Part shown: positions 46,107 through 55,157 of the stretch, piece after piece
Layout of the letters: every line of letters begins with the position of its first letter
Numbering within the stretch: position 1 is the stretch's first letter
DNA from: Novosphingobium chloroacetimidivorans
GTDB lineage: Bacteria > Pseudomonadota > Alphaproteobacteria > Sphingomonadales > Sphingomonadaceae
Assembly: GCF_014204535.1 (NCBI RefSeq)
Contig: NZ_JACHLR010000015.1
Coordinates: forward strand, 1 to 64,000
Length of the DNA: 64,000 nt
Direction: 5' to 3'
Program-made: the position numbers and the translations under genes
Notes under the pieces: generated by a model
Told to the model about the DNA's origin: nothing
The model's input: only the letters and a program-made list of their open reading frames with translations
Database searches by the model: none

Positions 46107-46877
46107 ATGAGGGGCAGAAATCTCACATGCATCGTCGGCATGCTGGTCGCAGGCGCGCCGCAGGTCCACGCCAAGTCCGCCATTCCGCTCTATGAGCCGG
46201 CGGGCGGTGGCGGTCCGATCGCCGCCATGCCGGGCGTGCTGCAGTGCGTGCCGTTCGCACGCGATACGTCCGGCATCCGCCTCTACGGCGACGCGCATAC
46301 CTGGTGGAATCAGGCCGAAGGCAAGTACGCCCGTGGCCGCGCGCCCCGTCCCGGCGCGGTGATGGCAATCGAGCCGCACGGTGGCTCGCAGTTGGGCCAT
46401 GTCGCGACGGTGCGCCGGGTGGTGAACGCGCGCACGATCCTGATCGACCATGCCAACTGGTCCGCTCCCGGCAAGATCGAGCGCAGCGTCACCGCCGTGG
46501 ACGTGTCGCCCGCCAACGACTGGAGCGAGGTGCGGGTGTGGTACGCCCCGATCCAGAACCTGGGCGGCGGGCACTGGCCGGTGTCGGGATTCATCTACAA
46601 CAGCAGGCCGGCTGCGCCGCCTGCCAAGGTCCTCGCGCCGGCGAAGCTGGTGAAGACGTCGACCCTGGTGAAGTACGTGCCCGGCAAGACCAGGGTCCGC
46701 TTCGGCGTCGATCCGCTGTTCGTCGCGGCGGCCTCGCCTCGCAGCATGCCCGCGGGGGCGACAAAGGCTAGGCAGTCGCCAGTGCGGGTGTCCTCGGTGC
46801 GCGCGGCGTCCGTTCGCCTGGCCAAGACGAGCGGCCGCAAGGACCCCATCGGCGCGATCATCGCCAGCGCGCGCTGA
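46107..46877 (+). CDS. CHAP-domain amidase, exported
   Basis: A 256-residue protein with a signal peptide (MLVAGAPQVHA). The CHAP domain carries the catalytic Cys in LQCVPFARDTSGI, the His in QLGHVATV and DHANWS downstream, suiting a cell-wall peptidase/amidase. HTWWNQAEGKY is a family motif. The last 90 residues are a basic Ala/Val/Arg-rich tail without recognisable domain. Such proteins often cleave cell-wall peptides. Confidence 0.85.
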   Translation: MRGRNLTCIVGMLVAGAPQVHAKSAIPLYEPAGGGGPIAAMPGVLQCVPFARDTSGIRLYGDAHTWWNQAEGKYARGRAPRPGAVMAIEPHGGSQLGHVATVRRVVNARTILIDHANWSAPGKIERSVTAVDVSPANDWSEVRVWYAPIQNLGGGHWPVSGFIYNSRPAAPPAKVLAPAKLVKTSTLVKYVPGKTRVRFGVDPLFVAAASPRSMPAGATKARQSPVRVSSVRAASVRLAKTSGRKDPIGAIIASAR

Positions 46878-46887
46878 CCACACCCCT

Positions 46888-47042
46888 CGTCACTCCCGCG
46901 CAGGCGGGAATCCAGCTCCCGTGTCCTCGTGTGACATCACGGCAGTGTGGCGCACCGCGCGTGCTGCACGGATCCGGCCCGCCTCCACCGTCAGCTAACC
47001 GTAAACCTCCGGAGATGGATTCCCGCCTGCGCGGGAATGACG
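46888..47042. repeat. Palindromic repeat family A, paired arms
   Basis: GTCACTCCCGCGCAGGCGGG (46889) and an inverted copy with GATTCCCGCCTGCGCGGGAA (47017) bound about 155 bp in the gap between convergent CHAP and DUF3297 genes. Confidence 0.8.
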
Positions 47043-47086
47043 AAGGAAGGGACGAGGGGAAAAGGGGGATGGAGCCCCCCTGTCGC

Positions 47087-47413
47087 CTACTTCGCGACCG
47101 GCGCGTCCTCGCCCAGATCCTCGTACCATGCTTCCACCGGACCGCTCAGCTTGAGCGTCAGCGGCTGGCCATGACGGTCCTTGGTCTTGCCCGCCTGCAC
47201 CCGGATCCAGCCTTCCGAGATCGAGTACTCCTCGACATTGGTGCGCACCGCGCCCTTGAAGCGGATGCCGATGCCACGCTGCAGCTTGTCGGCATCGAAA
47301 TGCGGGCTGCGCGGGTTGATCGCCAGCCGATCGGGCGGCACGTCCGGACCGGCAGCCGCGGTTTCGGCAGCGTTGGTTTCGGGGGCGAGGTCTTCGGGGG
47401 TGTCTTCGCTCAT
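47087..47413 (-). CDS. DUF3297 family protein
   Basis: A 108-residue cytosolic protein. After an acidic, low-complexity N-terminus the DUF3297 core reads PDRLAINPRSPHFDADKL, GIGIRFKGAVRTNVEEY and SEGWIRVQAGKT. Function is not known; the family is found mostly in proteobacteria. Start ATG 47413; the extra upstream frame overlaps tRNA-Val and is rejected. Confidence 0.87.
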   Translation of the reverse strand: MSEDTPEDLAPETNAAETAAAGPDVPPDRLAINPRSPHFDADKLQRGIGIRFKGAVRTNVEEYSISEGWIRVQAGKTKDRHGQPLTLKLSGPVEAWYEDLGEDAPVAK

Positions 47414-47490
47414 GGCCGCTCGTTTAGAGTCGATTGCCCGCTTGTCAACGCAAGCCGCCTCGGCTAGGGGCGCGCCTTCCGCATGGTAGC

Positions 47491-47565
47491 GGGCGCGTAG
47501 CTCAGCGGTAGAGCACACCCTTCACACGGGTGGGGTCACAGGTTCAATCCCTGTCGCGCCCACCA
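47491..47565 (+). tRNA. tRNA-Val(CAC)
   Basis: A 75-nt tRNA with an encoded CCA. The acceptor stem is GGGCGCG/CGCGCCC and the anticodon arm CACCC-TTCACAC-GGGTG gives anticodon CAC. GGTTCAATCC is the T-loop. serS follows 87 bases later on the same strand. Confidence 0.95.
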
Positions 47566-47651
47566 GGCTGCAGCCTGGAACCTCCTCACATCTCGCGTTG
47601 AACGTCACATCCGCGTTGAAAGGGGCCGCCCTAGCGGGTAGGCGCGCGGCC

Positions 47652-48929
47652 ATGCACGATATCCGCCTCATCCGCGACGATCCCGCCGCCTTCGACGCCG
47701 CCCTCGCCCGCCGCGGGGTCGAGGCTGTTTCGGCACGCATCCTCGCGCTCGACGAATACCGCCGCGGCGTCGCCACGCGACTGCAGGAAGCGCAGAACCG
47801 CCGCAACGAAGCGTCCAAGTCGATCGGCACGGCAATGGGCAAGGGCGACAAGGATACGGCCGAGGCGCTCAAGGCCGAGGTCGCGCAGATCAAGGACCTG
47901 CTGCCCGCGCTGGAAGCCGACGAGCGACAGCACGACGAGGCGATCCGGGCCGAGCTCGCCCGCCTGCCCAACCTGCCCGCCGCCGACGTGCCCGAAGGCG
48001 CGGATGAATCGGACAACGTCGAGGTCGCCCGCTGGGGCACCCCGCGCGAGTTCGCGTTTACGGCCAAGGAGCACGCCGACATCGGCCCCGCGCTCGGCCT
48101 CGACTTCGAGACCGGCGCCGCGATCTCCGGCGCGCGCTTCACCTTCCTGCGCGGACAGGTCGCACGGCTTCACCGGGCTCTCGCGCAGTTCATGCTCGAC
48201 ACCCAGGTCGACACGCACGGCTACACCGAATGCGCGCCGCCGCTGCTGGTGAAGGACGATGCGGCATTCGGCACCGGCCAACTGCCCAAGTTCGCAGAAG
48301 ACCTGTTCCGTACCACCGATGGACGCTGGCTGATCCCGACGTCCGAGGTCTCGCTGACCAACTCGGTGCGCGAGCAGATCATGGGCGCCGATACGCTGCC
48401 CTTGCGCATGACCGCGCTCACCCCCTGCTTCCGCTCCGAGGCGGGCGCGGCGGGTCGCGACACGCGCGGGTTCATCCGCCAGCACCAGTTCGAAAAGGTC
48501 GAGCTCGTCACCGTCTGCAAGCCGGAGGAGAGCGCCGCCGAGCACGAGCGCATGGTCGCTGCCGCCGAATCGATCCTGAAGGCGCTGGAGCTGCCTTACC
48601 GCAAGATGCTGCTGAGCGCCGGCGACATGGGCGCCAGCGCGCGCAAGACGTTCGACCTTGAAGTCTGGCTGCCCGGGCAAGCCGCCTATCGCGAGATCAG
48701 CTCGGTCTCGAACTGCGGCGACTGGCAGGCCCGGCGCATGAACACACGCTTCAAGCCCGAGGGTTCGAAGAAGACCGAGTTCGTCCACACGCTGAACGGC
48801 TCGGGCCTCGCGGTCGGACGTACGCTGGTGGCGGTGCTGGAGAACTATCAGGACGAGGACGGGTCGGTGCGGGTGCCCGAAGTGCTCAAGGCCCGCATGG
48901 GCGGGATCGAGCGGCTGGTGCCGGCTTGA
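47652..48929 (+). CDS. serS: Seryl-tRNA synthetase
   Basis: A 425-residue class IIa synthetase. The N-terminal coiled-coil arm (about 30-105) contacts the tRNA long variable arm. Class II motifs are visible: motif 2 [17 protein letters not shown] and motif 3 [18 protein letters not shown], plus the Ser-binding TSEVSLTN. Length matches bacterial orthologues. Start ATG 47652 gives the normal N-terminus [11 protein letters not shown]. Confidence 0.97.
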   Translation: MHDIRLIRDDPAAFDAALARRGVEAVSARILALDEYRRGVATRLQEAQNRRNEASKSIGTAMGKGDKDTAEALKAEVAQIKDLLPALEADERQHDEAIRAELARLPNLPAADVPEGADESDNVEVARWGTPREFAFTAKEHADIGPALGLDFETGAAISGARFTFLRGQVARLHRALAQFMLDTQVDTHGYTECAPPLLVKDDAAFGTGQLPKFAEDLFRTTDGRWLIPTSEVSLTNSVREQIMGADTLPLRMTALTPCFRSEAGAAGRDTRGFIRQHQFEKVELVTVCKPEESAAEHERMVAAAESILKALELPYRKMLLSAGDMGASARKTFDLEVWLPGQAAYREISSVSNCGDWQARRMNTRFKPEGSKKTEFVHTLNGSGLAVGRTLVAVLENYQDEDGSVRVPEVLKARMGGIERLVPA

Positions 48930-48955
48930 TCATCCGACCTGTTGAAACCTCCCCT

Positions 48956-49044
48956 CGTCATCCCCGCGAAAGCGGGGATCCATCTCCCGAGGCTGCCTAA
49001 AAGGAACCACCTGGAGATGGATTCCCGCTTTCGCGGGAATGACG
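48956..49044. repeat. Palindromic repeat family A, paired arms
   Basis: CATCCCCGCGAAAGCGGGGA (48959-48978) and GATTCCCGCTTTCGCGGGAA (49019-49038) are inverted copies, with GGAGATGG/CCATCTCC flanks, in the serS-surE gap. Confidence 0.85.
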
Positions 49045-49082
49045 AAGTTCTATCTCGGCCACGTTCTCTCTAGGATCATTCC

Positions 49083-49847
49083 ATGCGCATCCTGCTCACC
49101 AACGACGACGGCATCAACGCCCCCGGCCTCTACGTGCTGGAGAAGATCGCCGCGCAGCTGTCCGACGACATCTGGATCTGCGCGCCGTCGGAGGAGCAGT
49201 CCGGCGCCGGCCATTCGCTCACGCTGAATCGTCCGGTGCGCCTGCGCGAGCATGCGCTCAAGCGCTTCTCCGTCACCGGCACGCCGACCGACGCGGTGAC
49301 GATGGGCCTCAAGAAAGTGCTGCCCGGCCCGCCCGACCTGATCCTCTCGGGCGTCAACCGCGGTGCCAACCTTGGCGACGACGTGACCTATTCCGGCACC
49401 GTGTCGGCAGCGCTGGAGGGTGCGCTCGCCGGCATCCGCTCAATCGCGCTCAGCCAGGTCTATACCCGCGAGGATATCGGCGAGGACGTGTCGTTCGCCG
49501 CGGCCGAGGCGTGGGGCGCGAAAGTCATAGGACCTTTACTTAACGAGCCATTTGCCAGCAGGACCTTGGTTAATGTAAACTTTCCTCCGGTGGCGGCAGC
49601 AGACGTCAGGGGGATACGGGTGGTTCGTCAAGGTTTTCACGATTATGCACGCGGCTCGCTGGTCGAAAGCGTCGATCCGCGCGGCTTTCCATATTTCTGG
49701 TTCGGCCTGCACGGGATCGAGCACACGTCGGGACACGACACCGACCTGGAGGCGATTTCGGACGGTTTCGTGTCGGTCACGCCGCTTCACGTCGACCTGA
49801 CGCACGAGGCCTCGCTGGCCAAGCTCGCCGGGCGCTACAGCCAGTGA
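49083..49847 (+). CDS. surE: 5'/3'-nucleotidase SurE
   Basis: A 254-residue survival protein that dephosphorylates nucleoside monophosphates. Metal ligands are in LLTNDDGINAPG (Asp8, Asp9), a Ser in PSEEQSGAGHS and an Asn in LSGVNRGANLGDD; YSGTVSAALEG is the usual next motif. AGGA eight bases upstream supports ATG 49083. Its stop overlaps the GTG start of the LysM/M23 gene, the arrangement surE-nlpD seen in many proteobacteria. Confidence 0.97.
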   Translation: MRILLTNDDGINAPGLYVLEKIAAQLSDDIWICAPSEEQSGAGHSLTLNRPVRLREHALKRFSVTGTPTDAVTMGLKKVLPGPPDLILSGVNRGANLGDDVTYSGTVSAALEGALAGIRSIALSQVYTREDIGEDVSFAAAEAWGAKVIGPLLNEPFASRTLVNVNFPPVAAADVRGIRVVRQGFHDYARGSLVESVDPRGFPYFWFGLHGIEHTSGHDTDLEAISDGFVSVTPLHVDLTHEASLAKLAGRYSQ

Positions 49848-50953
49848 GAGGGCTTCGTTTCCTCATCGCGGCGGCATTGCTGCTCCTCTCCTCGCTACCC
49901 CTCTCCTCGCCGGCGCTCGCCGCCGAGACCGAGCACGTCGTGGGCGAAGGCGAGACGCTGAACGGCATCGCCAATCGCGCGGGCGTGACGGCCAAGGCGC
50001 TGGCGGATGCGAACGGCCTCAAGGCGCCCTTCGCGCTGCGCACAGGGCAGAAGCTGAAGATCCCGGTTACGGCGGCGGCGAAAGCTCCGACGAAGGCGGC
50101 TGCAGCGGCCAAGCCGGCGCTCGCCGCCAAGCCGAAGGCACCGGACAATCCCGCTCTGGTCAAGGAGAGCGTACACCTCGTCAAGGAAGGCGAGACGCTG
50201 GGCGGCATCGCCAACCGCGCCAAGGTGCCCCGCGTGCTGATCGCCGAGGCCAATGGCTTGACCCCGCCCTACGATGTGCGTCCCGGCCAGAAGCTGCTGA
50301 TCCCGCGCACCCGGCATTATGTGGTGAAATCGGGCGATACCGGGTTCGATATCGCCTATCGCCATGCCGTGCCGTGGAGCCAGATCGCCGTGGCCAATGG
50401 GCTCGACGCGAACGCCGCCGTGGTGCCCGGCAAGGAACTGCTGATCCCGACCGTGTTCGACCCGCAGCTGCCCTCGCAGGCGGACAAGGTCGCGGTGAAG
50501 ACGGCGGCGACGGCCAACGCCGTCGCCAGCGCTGCGGTGGCCGCGGCCAGGGCCCCGGCAGGTCGCAGCGCGCCGCGCTTTGCCTGGCCTCTGGAGGGCA
50601 CAGTGCGGCGCGGCTGGAAATCGACCGCTGCGGCCGATCATCACGACGGGCTCGACATCGTCGCCCCGACCGGAACCGCCGTGCGTGCCGCGGCGGCGGG
50701 CACGGTGCTGTTCGCCGGGCCGGAGGCGGACCAGTTCGGCAACCTCGTGGTGCTCGACCATGGCGACGGATGGAACACGGCCTACGGCTTCCTCAGCCGC
50801 ATCACCGTGAAGAAGGGGGCGAAAGTGGCGGCCGGAGAGCGTGTCGGCCTGATCGGCAACTCCGGCAAGGCGCGCGGCACGGAGCTGCACTTCGAAGTGC
50901 GGCAGGACGGCAAGCCGGTCGATCCCGAACCGGAGCTGCCCAAGGCACCGTGA
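49844..50953 (+). CDS. LysM and M23 (LytM) domain protein, NlpD/EnvC-like
   Basis: A 369-residue exported protein (signal peptide LPLSSPALA). Three LysM domains are visible: EHVVGEGETLNGIANRAGV, VHLVKEGETLGGIANRAKV and HYVVKSGDTGFDIAYRHAV. The C-terminal M23 domain keeps HHDGLD and LHFEV, but the catalytic-base motif YxHL reads YGFL, and the first His of HxH is Glu (ELHFE). Loss of those residues is typical of LytM activators such as NlpD and EnvC, which switch on amidases rather than cut peptidoglycan. GTG start overlaps surE. Confidence 0.85.
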   Translation: MRGLRFLIAAALLLLSSLPLSSPALAAETEHVVGEGETLNGIANRAGVTAKALADANGLKAPFALRTGQKLKIPVTAAAKAPTKAAAAAKPALAAKPKAPDNPALVKESVHLVKEGETLGGIANRAKVPRVLIAEANGLTPPYDVRPGQKLLIPRTRHYVVKSGDTGFDIAYRHAVPWSQIAVANGLDANAAVVPGKELLIPTVFDPQLPSQADKVAVKTAATANAVASAAVAAARAPAGRSAPRFAWPLEGTVRRGWKSTAAADHHDGLDIVAPTGTAVRAAAAGTVLFAGPEADQFGNLVVLDHGDGWNTAYGFLSRITVKKGAKVAAGERVGLIGNSGKARGTELHFEVRQDGKPVDPEPELPKAP

Positions 50954-51015
50954 TCCGTCACTTAATCTGACGATCCCCCTGTACAGCGGCCGCGCAAAAT
51001 GATCAGCCTGCGCCG

Positions 51016-52068
51016 ATGAGACGCCCCCGCCATCAGCGCCTGACCAACCCGCTGCGCCGTGCGCTGGCGGTGCCCGTCTGGGCCGACCTTGCCCTGCGCC
51101 TCGGCGCCGCGCTGGCGCTGGTGTTCTTCGTGGTGATGATCCACTGGCTCGACCGGGGAGGCCTGAAGGACACGCACGACGGCGCGGTCAGCTTCCTCGA
51201 CGTCGTCTATTTCACGATGATCTCGATCACCACGACTGGCTTCGGAGACATCGCACCGGTCAGCGACAAGTCTCGCCTGATCGAGGCGGTGATCGTCACG
51301 CCGATACGCTTCGCGGTGATCTTCATCTTCGTGGGCACCGCCTATCAATTCGTGATCAGGCGCAGCTGGGAGAAATGGCGCATGCGCCGCATTCAGGAGA
51401 ATCTGGCCGGGCACATCGTCGTGCTCGGCTACGGCGTCAGCGGCGCCGAGGCGGTCGGGGAGCTGATCGCGCGCGGCACGACACCGTCCGAAATCGTCGT
51501 CATCGACGCCGCCGAGGCTCAACTGCGCCAAGCGGAGGAGGTCGGCTGCAACGTGCTGGAAGGCGACGCCACCCGCGACGAGACGCTGCGCGCGGTGCGC
51601 ATCGACCAGGCCCGCGCGGTGCTGATTTCGGCGGGGCGCGACGACACCTCGATCCTGATCATCCTCACGGCGCGGCACATGGCGCCGGGCGTGCCGATCA
51701 CCGCCGTGGTGCGCAACGACGACAACGAACTGCTCGCCCGGCAGGCCGGCGCCGACAACGTCATCAATCCGGTGCGAATCACAGGACTGCTCCTCGCCGG
51801 CTCCGCGCAGGGGCGGCACGTGTCGGAATACCTGTCCGATCTCGCCTCGGTTGGCGGGCGGGTGCAGCTGGTGGAGCGGCCGGTGAGCGCGGAGGAAGTC
51901 GGCAAGCCGCTGTCACAACTGGCGAGCGGCGGACGCGGCTTGCGTATCTACCGCGGCGGCAAGGCGATCGGCTTCTGGGAAGAGGGCGCACAGCGGCTGG
52001 AACCCGGCGACCAGATCGTCGAGATCGCGCCGACGTGCGAGGAGGAGAGCAAGCCGGTGTCGGGTTGA
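51016..52068 (+). CDS. Potassium channel with RCK (TrkA-N) domain
   Basis: A 350-residue protein. Two membrane helices flank a pore with selectivity filter TTTGFGD (canonical TVGYG replaced, as in some bacterial channels). The cytoplasmic RCK domain begins GHIVVLGYGVSGAEAV with a Rossmann GxGxxG-type nucleotide site and the acidic VVID. A second RCK_C half ends the protein. It is likely a K+ or ion channel regulated by nucleotides. Confidence 0.85.
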   Translation: MRRPRHQRLTNPLRRALAVPVWADLALRLGAALALVFFVVMIHWLDRGGLKDTHDGAVSFLDVVYFTMISITTTGFGDIAPVSDKSRLIEAVIVTPIRFAVIFIFVGTAYQFVIRRSWEKWRMRRIQENLAGHIVVLGYGVSGAEAVGELIARGTTPSEIVVIDAAEAQLRQAEEVGCNVLEGDATRDETLRAVRIDQARAVLISAGRDDTSILIILTARHMAPGVPITAVVRNDDNELLARQAGADNVINPVRITGLLLAGSAQGRHVSEYLSDLASVGGRVQLVERPVSAEEVGKPLSQLASGGRGLRIYRGGKAIGFWEEGAQRLEPGDQIVEIAPTCEEESKPVSG

Positions 52069-52104
52069 GGCGAACTTCCTTGCGAAATCGCTAGCCTATT
52101 TCCA

Positions 52105-52198
52105 CCGTCGCCCCCGCGCAGGCGGGGGCCCCGCTACTTTCTTCCTCGGTGGTGAAGTAGCAACAAAAAACGGGGTCCCCGCCTCCTCGGGGACGACG
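52105..52198. repeat. Palindromic repeat family A, paired arms
   Basis: GTCGCCCCCGCGCAGGCGGG (52107) and the inverted GGTCCCCGCCTCCTCGGGGA (52174) bound about 95 bp between convergent channel and DUF1761-like genes. Confidence 0.8.
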
Positions 52199-52229
52199 TG
52201 TAAGTGTCTGGTACAGCCAGACATGTAAC

Positions 52230-52622
52230 TCACCCCAGCAACCAGAACACCACGCCCATCGCCAGATACGCCGCCAGCCAGAACCCGCAGTCGAGCACGC
52301 GCCGCATCGGCTCGGTGCCGTTGCGCGCATGCGTCAGCCATACCGCCGGAATGACGAAGAACAGCGCCACGCCGCCCGTCTGCATGAAGTAGAGCCAGGG
52401 CCTGGCGTCCAGAACCGCCGCGCCGATCCGTGCGAAGTTGTGACCCAGCATGATCGCTGCCAGCAGGAAGATCACGCCTGCCAGCCAGAACTTGCCGCTG
52501 CCCTGCACACGCCCGCTCAGCAGCGGTCGTCCGGTACGGAACAGCGGTCCGTTCCACACGAGCCCGACCGCGAGCGCCAAAGCCGCCGCCAGCACCACCG
52601 CCAGCCAGTTCACCGGACCCAT
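52230..52622 (-). CDS. DUF1761 family membrane protein
   Basis: A 130-residue protein with four hydrophobic helices (WLAVVLAAALALAVGLVW, FWLAGVIFLLAAIMLG, LYFMQTGGVALFFVIPAVW, WLAAYLAMGVVFWLLG). The layout and the ARNGTEPMRRV loop fit DUF1761, whose role is unknown. The start is ATG 52622, with GGGGAGGAGAGG immediately upstream on the minus strand. Divergent from rimO. Confidence 0.72.
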   Translation of the reverse strand: MGPVNWLAVVLAAALALAVGLVWNGPLFRTGRPLLSGRVQGSGKFWLAGVIFLLAAIMLGHNFARIGAAVLDARPWLYFMQTGGVALFFVIPAVWLTHARNGTEPMRRVLDCGFWLAAYLAMGVVFWLLG

Positions 52623-52677
52623 CAGCCTCTCCTCCCCTGTTTGTTCTCTACGGTAGCGAGAATCGGCGAAGAGGTAT

Positions 52678-54078
52678 ATGGGCCCGCGTTCCATGGCATT
52701 AGAACTTCCCTCAGCCCCCAAGGTGGGCATGGTCAGCCTCGGCTGCCCCAAGGCGCTTGTCGATAGCGAGCGCATCCTCACGCGCCTGCGCGCCGACGGC
52801 TACTCCATGAGCGCGGACTACCAGGGCGCCGACGTGGTGCTGGTCAATACCTGCGGCTTCCTCGATTCGGCCAAGGAGGAAAGCCTGGCCGCCATCGGCG
52901 AGGCGATTGCCGAGAACGGCCGCGTCATCGTCACCGGATGCATGGGCAACGAGGCGGAGGTGATCCGTACCCGATTCCCGCAAGTGCTAGCGGTGACCGG
53001 CGCGCACCAGTACGAAGCGGTGGTCGAAGCGGTGCACCAGGCCGCGCCGCCCGAACTCAGCCCCTATCTCGACCTCATCCCGCAAGCCGCCGCGGACGAG
53101 CGCGGGATCAAGCTGACGCCGCGCCACTACAGCTACCTGAAGATCTCGGAAGGCTGCAATCACGCGTGCGCCTTCTGCATCATTCCGCAACTGCGCGGGA
53201 AGCTGGCCAGCCGCCGGATCGACGCGATCCTGCGCGAGGCGGAGAAGCTGGTCGCGTCGGGCACGCGCGAGTTGCTGGTGATCAGCCAGGACACCTCGGC
53301 CTATGGTGTCGACATCGGCCACGAGCCGCGCGACTTCCACGGCACGCCGGTGCGCGCGCACATGACCGACCTTGCCCGCGAACTCGGCGGCTTGCGCGCA
53401 CCGGACGGCCAGCGCCCCTGGGTGCGGCTGCACTACGTCTACCCCTATCCGCATGTCGATGCGGTGATCCCGCTCATGGCTGAGGGGTTGTTGACGCCGT
53501 ACCTCGACATCCCGTTCCAGCACGCCTCGCCCAGCGTGTTGCGCGCGATGAAGCGCCCGGCCAACGAAGCCAAGGTGCTCGACCGCCTGCGCAAGTGGCG
53601 CGAAATCTGTCCTGACATCGCGATCCGCTCCAGCTTCGTTGTCGGCTTTCCCGGCGAAACGGAGGCGGATTTCCAGTACCTGCTCGATTGGCTGGACGAA
53701 GCGCAACTAGACCGCGTCGGCGCCTTCCGCTTCGAACCCGTGGAAGGTGCAACCGCCAACGTCCTGCCCGACGCCGTTCCGGAAGAGGTCAAGGAAGAGC
53801 GCTACGCCCGCATCATGGAAAAGACCGCGGCGATCAGCGCCGCCAAGCTCGCGGCGAAAGTCGGCCGCGTGCTGCCGGTCATCATCGACGAGGTCGGGGA
53901 GCCCGACGAGGACGGCGACATCGGCGCCACCGGCCGCTCTCAGGCGGACGCGCCGGAAATCGACGGCGCGGTCTACTTGCGGCAGGTCGATTCTTCCACC
54001 GCACCGGGCGACATCGTCGAGGTGCTCATCGAGGATGCCGACGCGCACGACCTCTATGGAGCAGTAGTTACCACCTGA
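52678..54078 (+). CDS. rimO: Ribosomal protein S12 methylthiotransferase RimO
   Basis: A 466-residue radical SAM enzyme that methylthiolates Asp88 of ribosomal protein S12. The N-terminal UPF0004 domain binds one iron-sulfur cluster through Cys in [14 protein letters not shown] and TGCMGN; the SAM cluster is CNHACAFC near residue 160; a TRAM domain ends the protein. Start ATG 52678 has AGAGG five bases upstream; ATG 52693 is an alternative. Confidence 0.96.
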   Translation: MGPRSMALELPSAPKVGMVSLGCPKALVDSERILTRLRADGYSMSADYQGADVVLVNTCGFLDSAKEESLAAIGEAIAENGRVIVTGCMGNEAEVIRTRFPQVLAVTGAHQYEAVVEAVHQAAPPELSPYLDLIPQAAADERGIKLTPRHYSYLKISEGCNHACAFCIIPQLRGKLASRRIDAILREAEKLVASGTRELLVISQDTSAYGVDIGHEPRDFHGTPVRAHMTDLARELGGLRAPDGQRPWVRLHYVYPYPHVDAVIPLMAEGLLTPYLDIPFQHASPSVLRAMKRPANEAKVLDRLRKWREICPDIAIRSSFVVGFPGETEADFQYLLDWLDEAQLDRVGAFRFEPVEGATANVLPDAVPEEVKEERYARIMEKTAAISAAKLAAKVGRVLPVIIDEVGEPDEDGDIGATGRSQADAPEIDGAVYLRQVDSSTAPGDIVEVLIEDADAHDLYGAVVTT

Positions 54079-54188
54079 GCCTTGTTGCGAAAACTGCAAC
54101 TCAGGCGTTTTCTTTCGCACTTGCAGCATGACGTAATCGTCAGCATAAAGGGCGTGCCTTTCAGGCATCCTCTCCCAAACTTTCAAAG

Positions 54189-54217
54189 GGCTGGTCTTCG
54201 GACCGGCCTTTTTTTTT
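54189..54217 (+). terminator. Intrinsic terminator after rimO
   Basis: GGCTGGTC-TTCG-GACCGGCC (one G-U pair, UUCG tetraloop) followed by nine T, 110 bases beyond the rimO stop. Confidence 0.95.
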
Positions 54218-54348
54218 GGCCTTGGATCTTCTCCTGCAAGGTGATGTTGCGCTTGCGAGGTGTGAGGGGCGCCACCGCTCGGAGAGTGCGCGGGCGAGAG
54301 GGTCGCGCCCTCGGTCGGCTTGCAGACTGCCACCTACGTTGGAGGGAT

Positions 54349-54513
54349 CTGTCCTCCCCGGTACGGGGAGGGGGACCGCGCGAAGCGTGGTGGAGGGGAG
54401 TCTCCGCAAGGCGTGAGGCTGCCGGCGGGTTCCTCCAAGGTTTGCGGCAGGACGCGAGTCCCCACCACCACCAGCTTCGCTGGCGGTCCCCCTCTCCGCA
54501 TCGGGGAGGACAG
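54349..54513. repeat. Palindromic repeat family C, full-length copy
   Basis: CTGTCCTCCCCGGTACGGGG at the left and CGCATCGGGGAGGACAG at the right are inverted ends of a 165-bp unit. Internal segments GGTGGAGGGGAGTC and GAGTCCCCACCACC are also inverted. No coding function. Confidence 0.75.
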
Positions 54514-54517
54514 CCTT

Positions 54518-54659
54518 GATCCTCCCCTGCAAGGGGAGGTGGCGCGCCTGAAAGGCGTGACGGAGGGGTGTCACCGCTGGCGGAGTGCGCGACCGAGAGG
54601 GTTACACCCCTCCACCACTCACTGCGTGAGCGGTCCCCCTCCCCTTGCAGGGGAGGATC
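54518..54659. repeat. Palindromic repeat family C, second copy
   Basis: GATCCTCCCCTGCAAGGGGA and its inverted partner ending GGGGAGGATC (54650-54659) bound 142 bp. Internal GGAGGGGTGT and ACACCCCTCC are an inverted pair. It lies head to tail with the previous copy, separated by four bases. Confidence 0.8.
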
Positions 54660-55080
54660 TAGGAAGCTGACAACTCGCCCACCTCTGAAGAGGGAGGGGT
54701 GGGCACAACTCGACCTCCGCCGGCGAATGCGGACCTTACGCCAAAAGGAAAAACTCACGACGGACGTGCGGCCGGCGCGGCCTGGCGCGACAGGCTTGGC
54801 TCGGGTTCCGGTTTGCGAACGGCTGGCGGGGGAACACGAAAGCGTGCCGCCAACTCGGCCTTGTTCGTGCGAAGCGCCGGCGGGCAAGGCTCGCGGGAAC
54901 TGTGCCGGCTCCGGGCTGGAGTGCAGCCTCCAGGCGGGATAAGGCTTCGCATCTGGGGTGCAGGCGCCCGTCTCTAGGCGCCGGCCGCATGGTGCGGGGT
55001 TGGTCGAATGAGGCCTCGCTCACCCGCACCCGCCGTGTACCGGAGCCGAGCTTTCACTTGACTTCAGCGCTGCGGCATAT

Positions 55081-55093
55081 AACCTAAATGGTT
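55081..55093. promoter_or_regulatory. Possible operator AACC-N5-GGTT
   Basis: A small palindrome sits between a weak TATAAC -10 and an ATG at 55098. ArsR- and MarR-type operators sometimes look like this. The downstream frame soon becomes antisense to the acyltransferase gene, so any target gene is missing. Confidence 0.3.
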
Positions 55094-55157
55094 CACCATG
55101 TCAAGCCGGATCGTTGACCCCGCCCCCATCTTCCGACAACATGCCACGCCGGTTGCG

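Larger units (their letters stand above)
54218..55157. other. Large intergenic region: family C repeats and unidentified sequence
   Basis: 54230-54715 consists of family C repeat copies (separately listed). 54720-55090 is GC-rich with several short hairpins (for example CTGGAG-TGCAGC-CTCCAG near 54920) and no frame I would call a protein. It does not match tmRNA, 6S or SRP RNA consensus as I remember them. The final part has TTGACT (55058) and TATAAC (55078), and the palindrome AACC-TAAAT-GGTT (55081-55093), a possible promoter and operator. Confidence 0.5.

Noticed and set aside
54183..54887. 234-residue frame in the repeat cluster
   Set aside because: The product is a translation of family C repeats (GEDRSLQ, PPLAGED patterns), a common misannotation.
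54736..55029. 97-residue minus-strand Arg-rich frame
   Set aside because: No ribosome binding site, no hydrophobic core and no known motif; composition like random GC-rich sequence.
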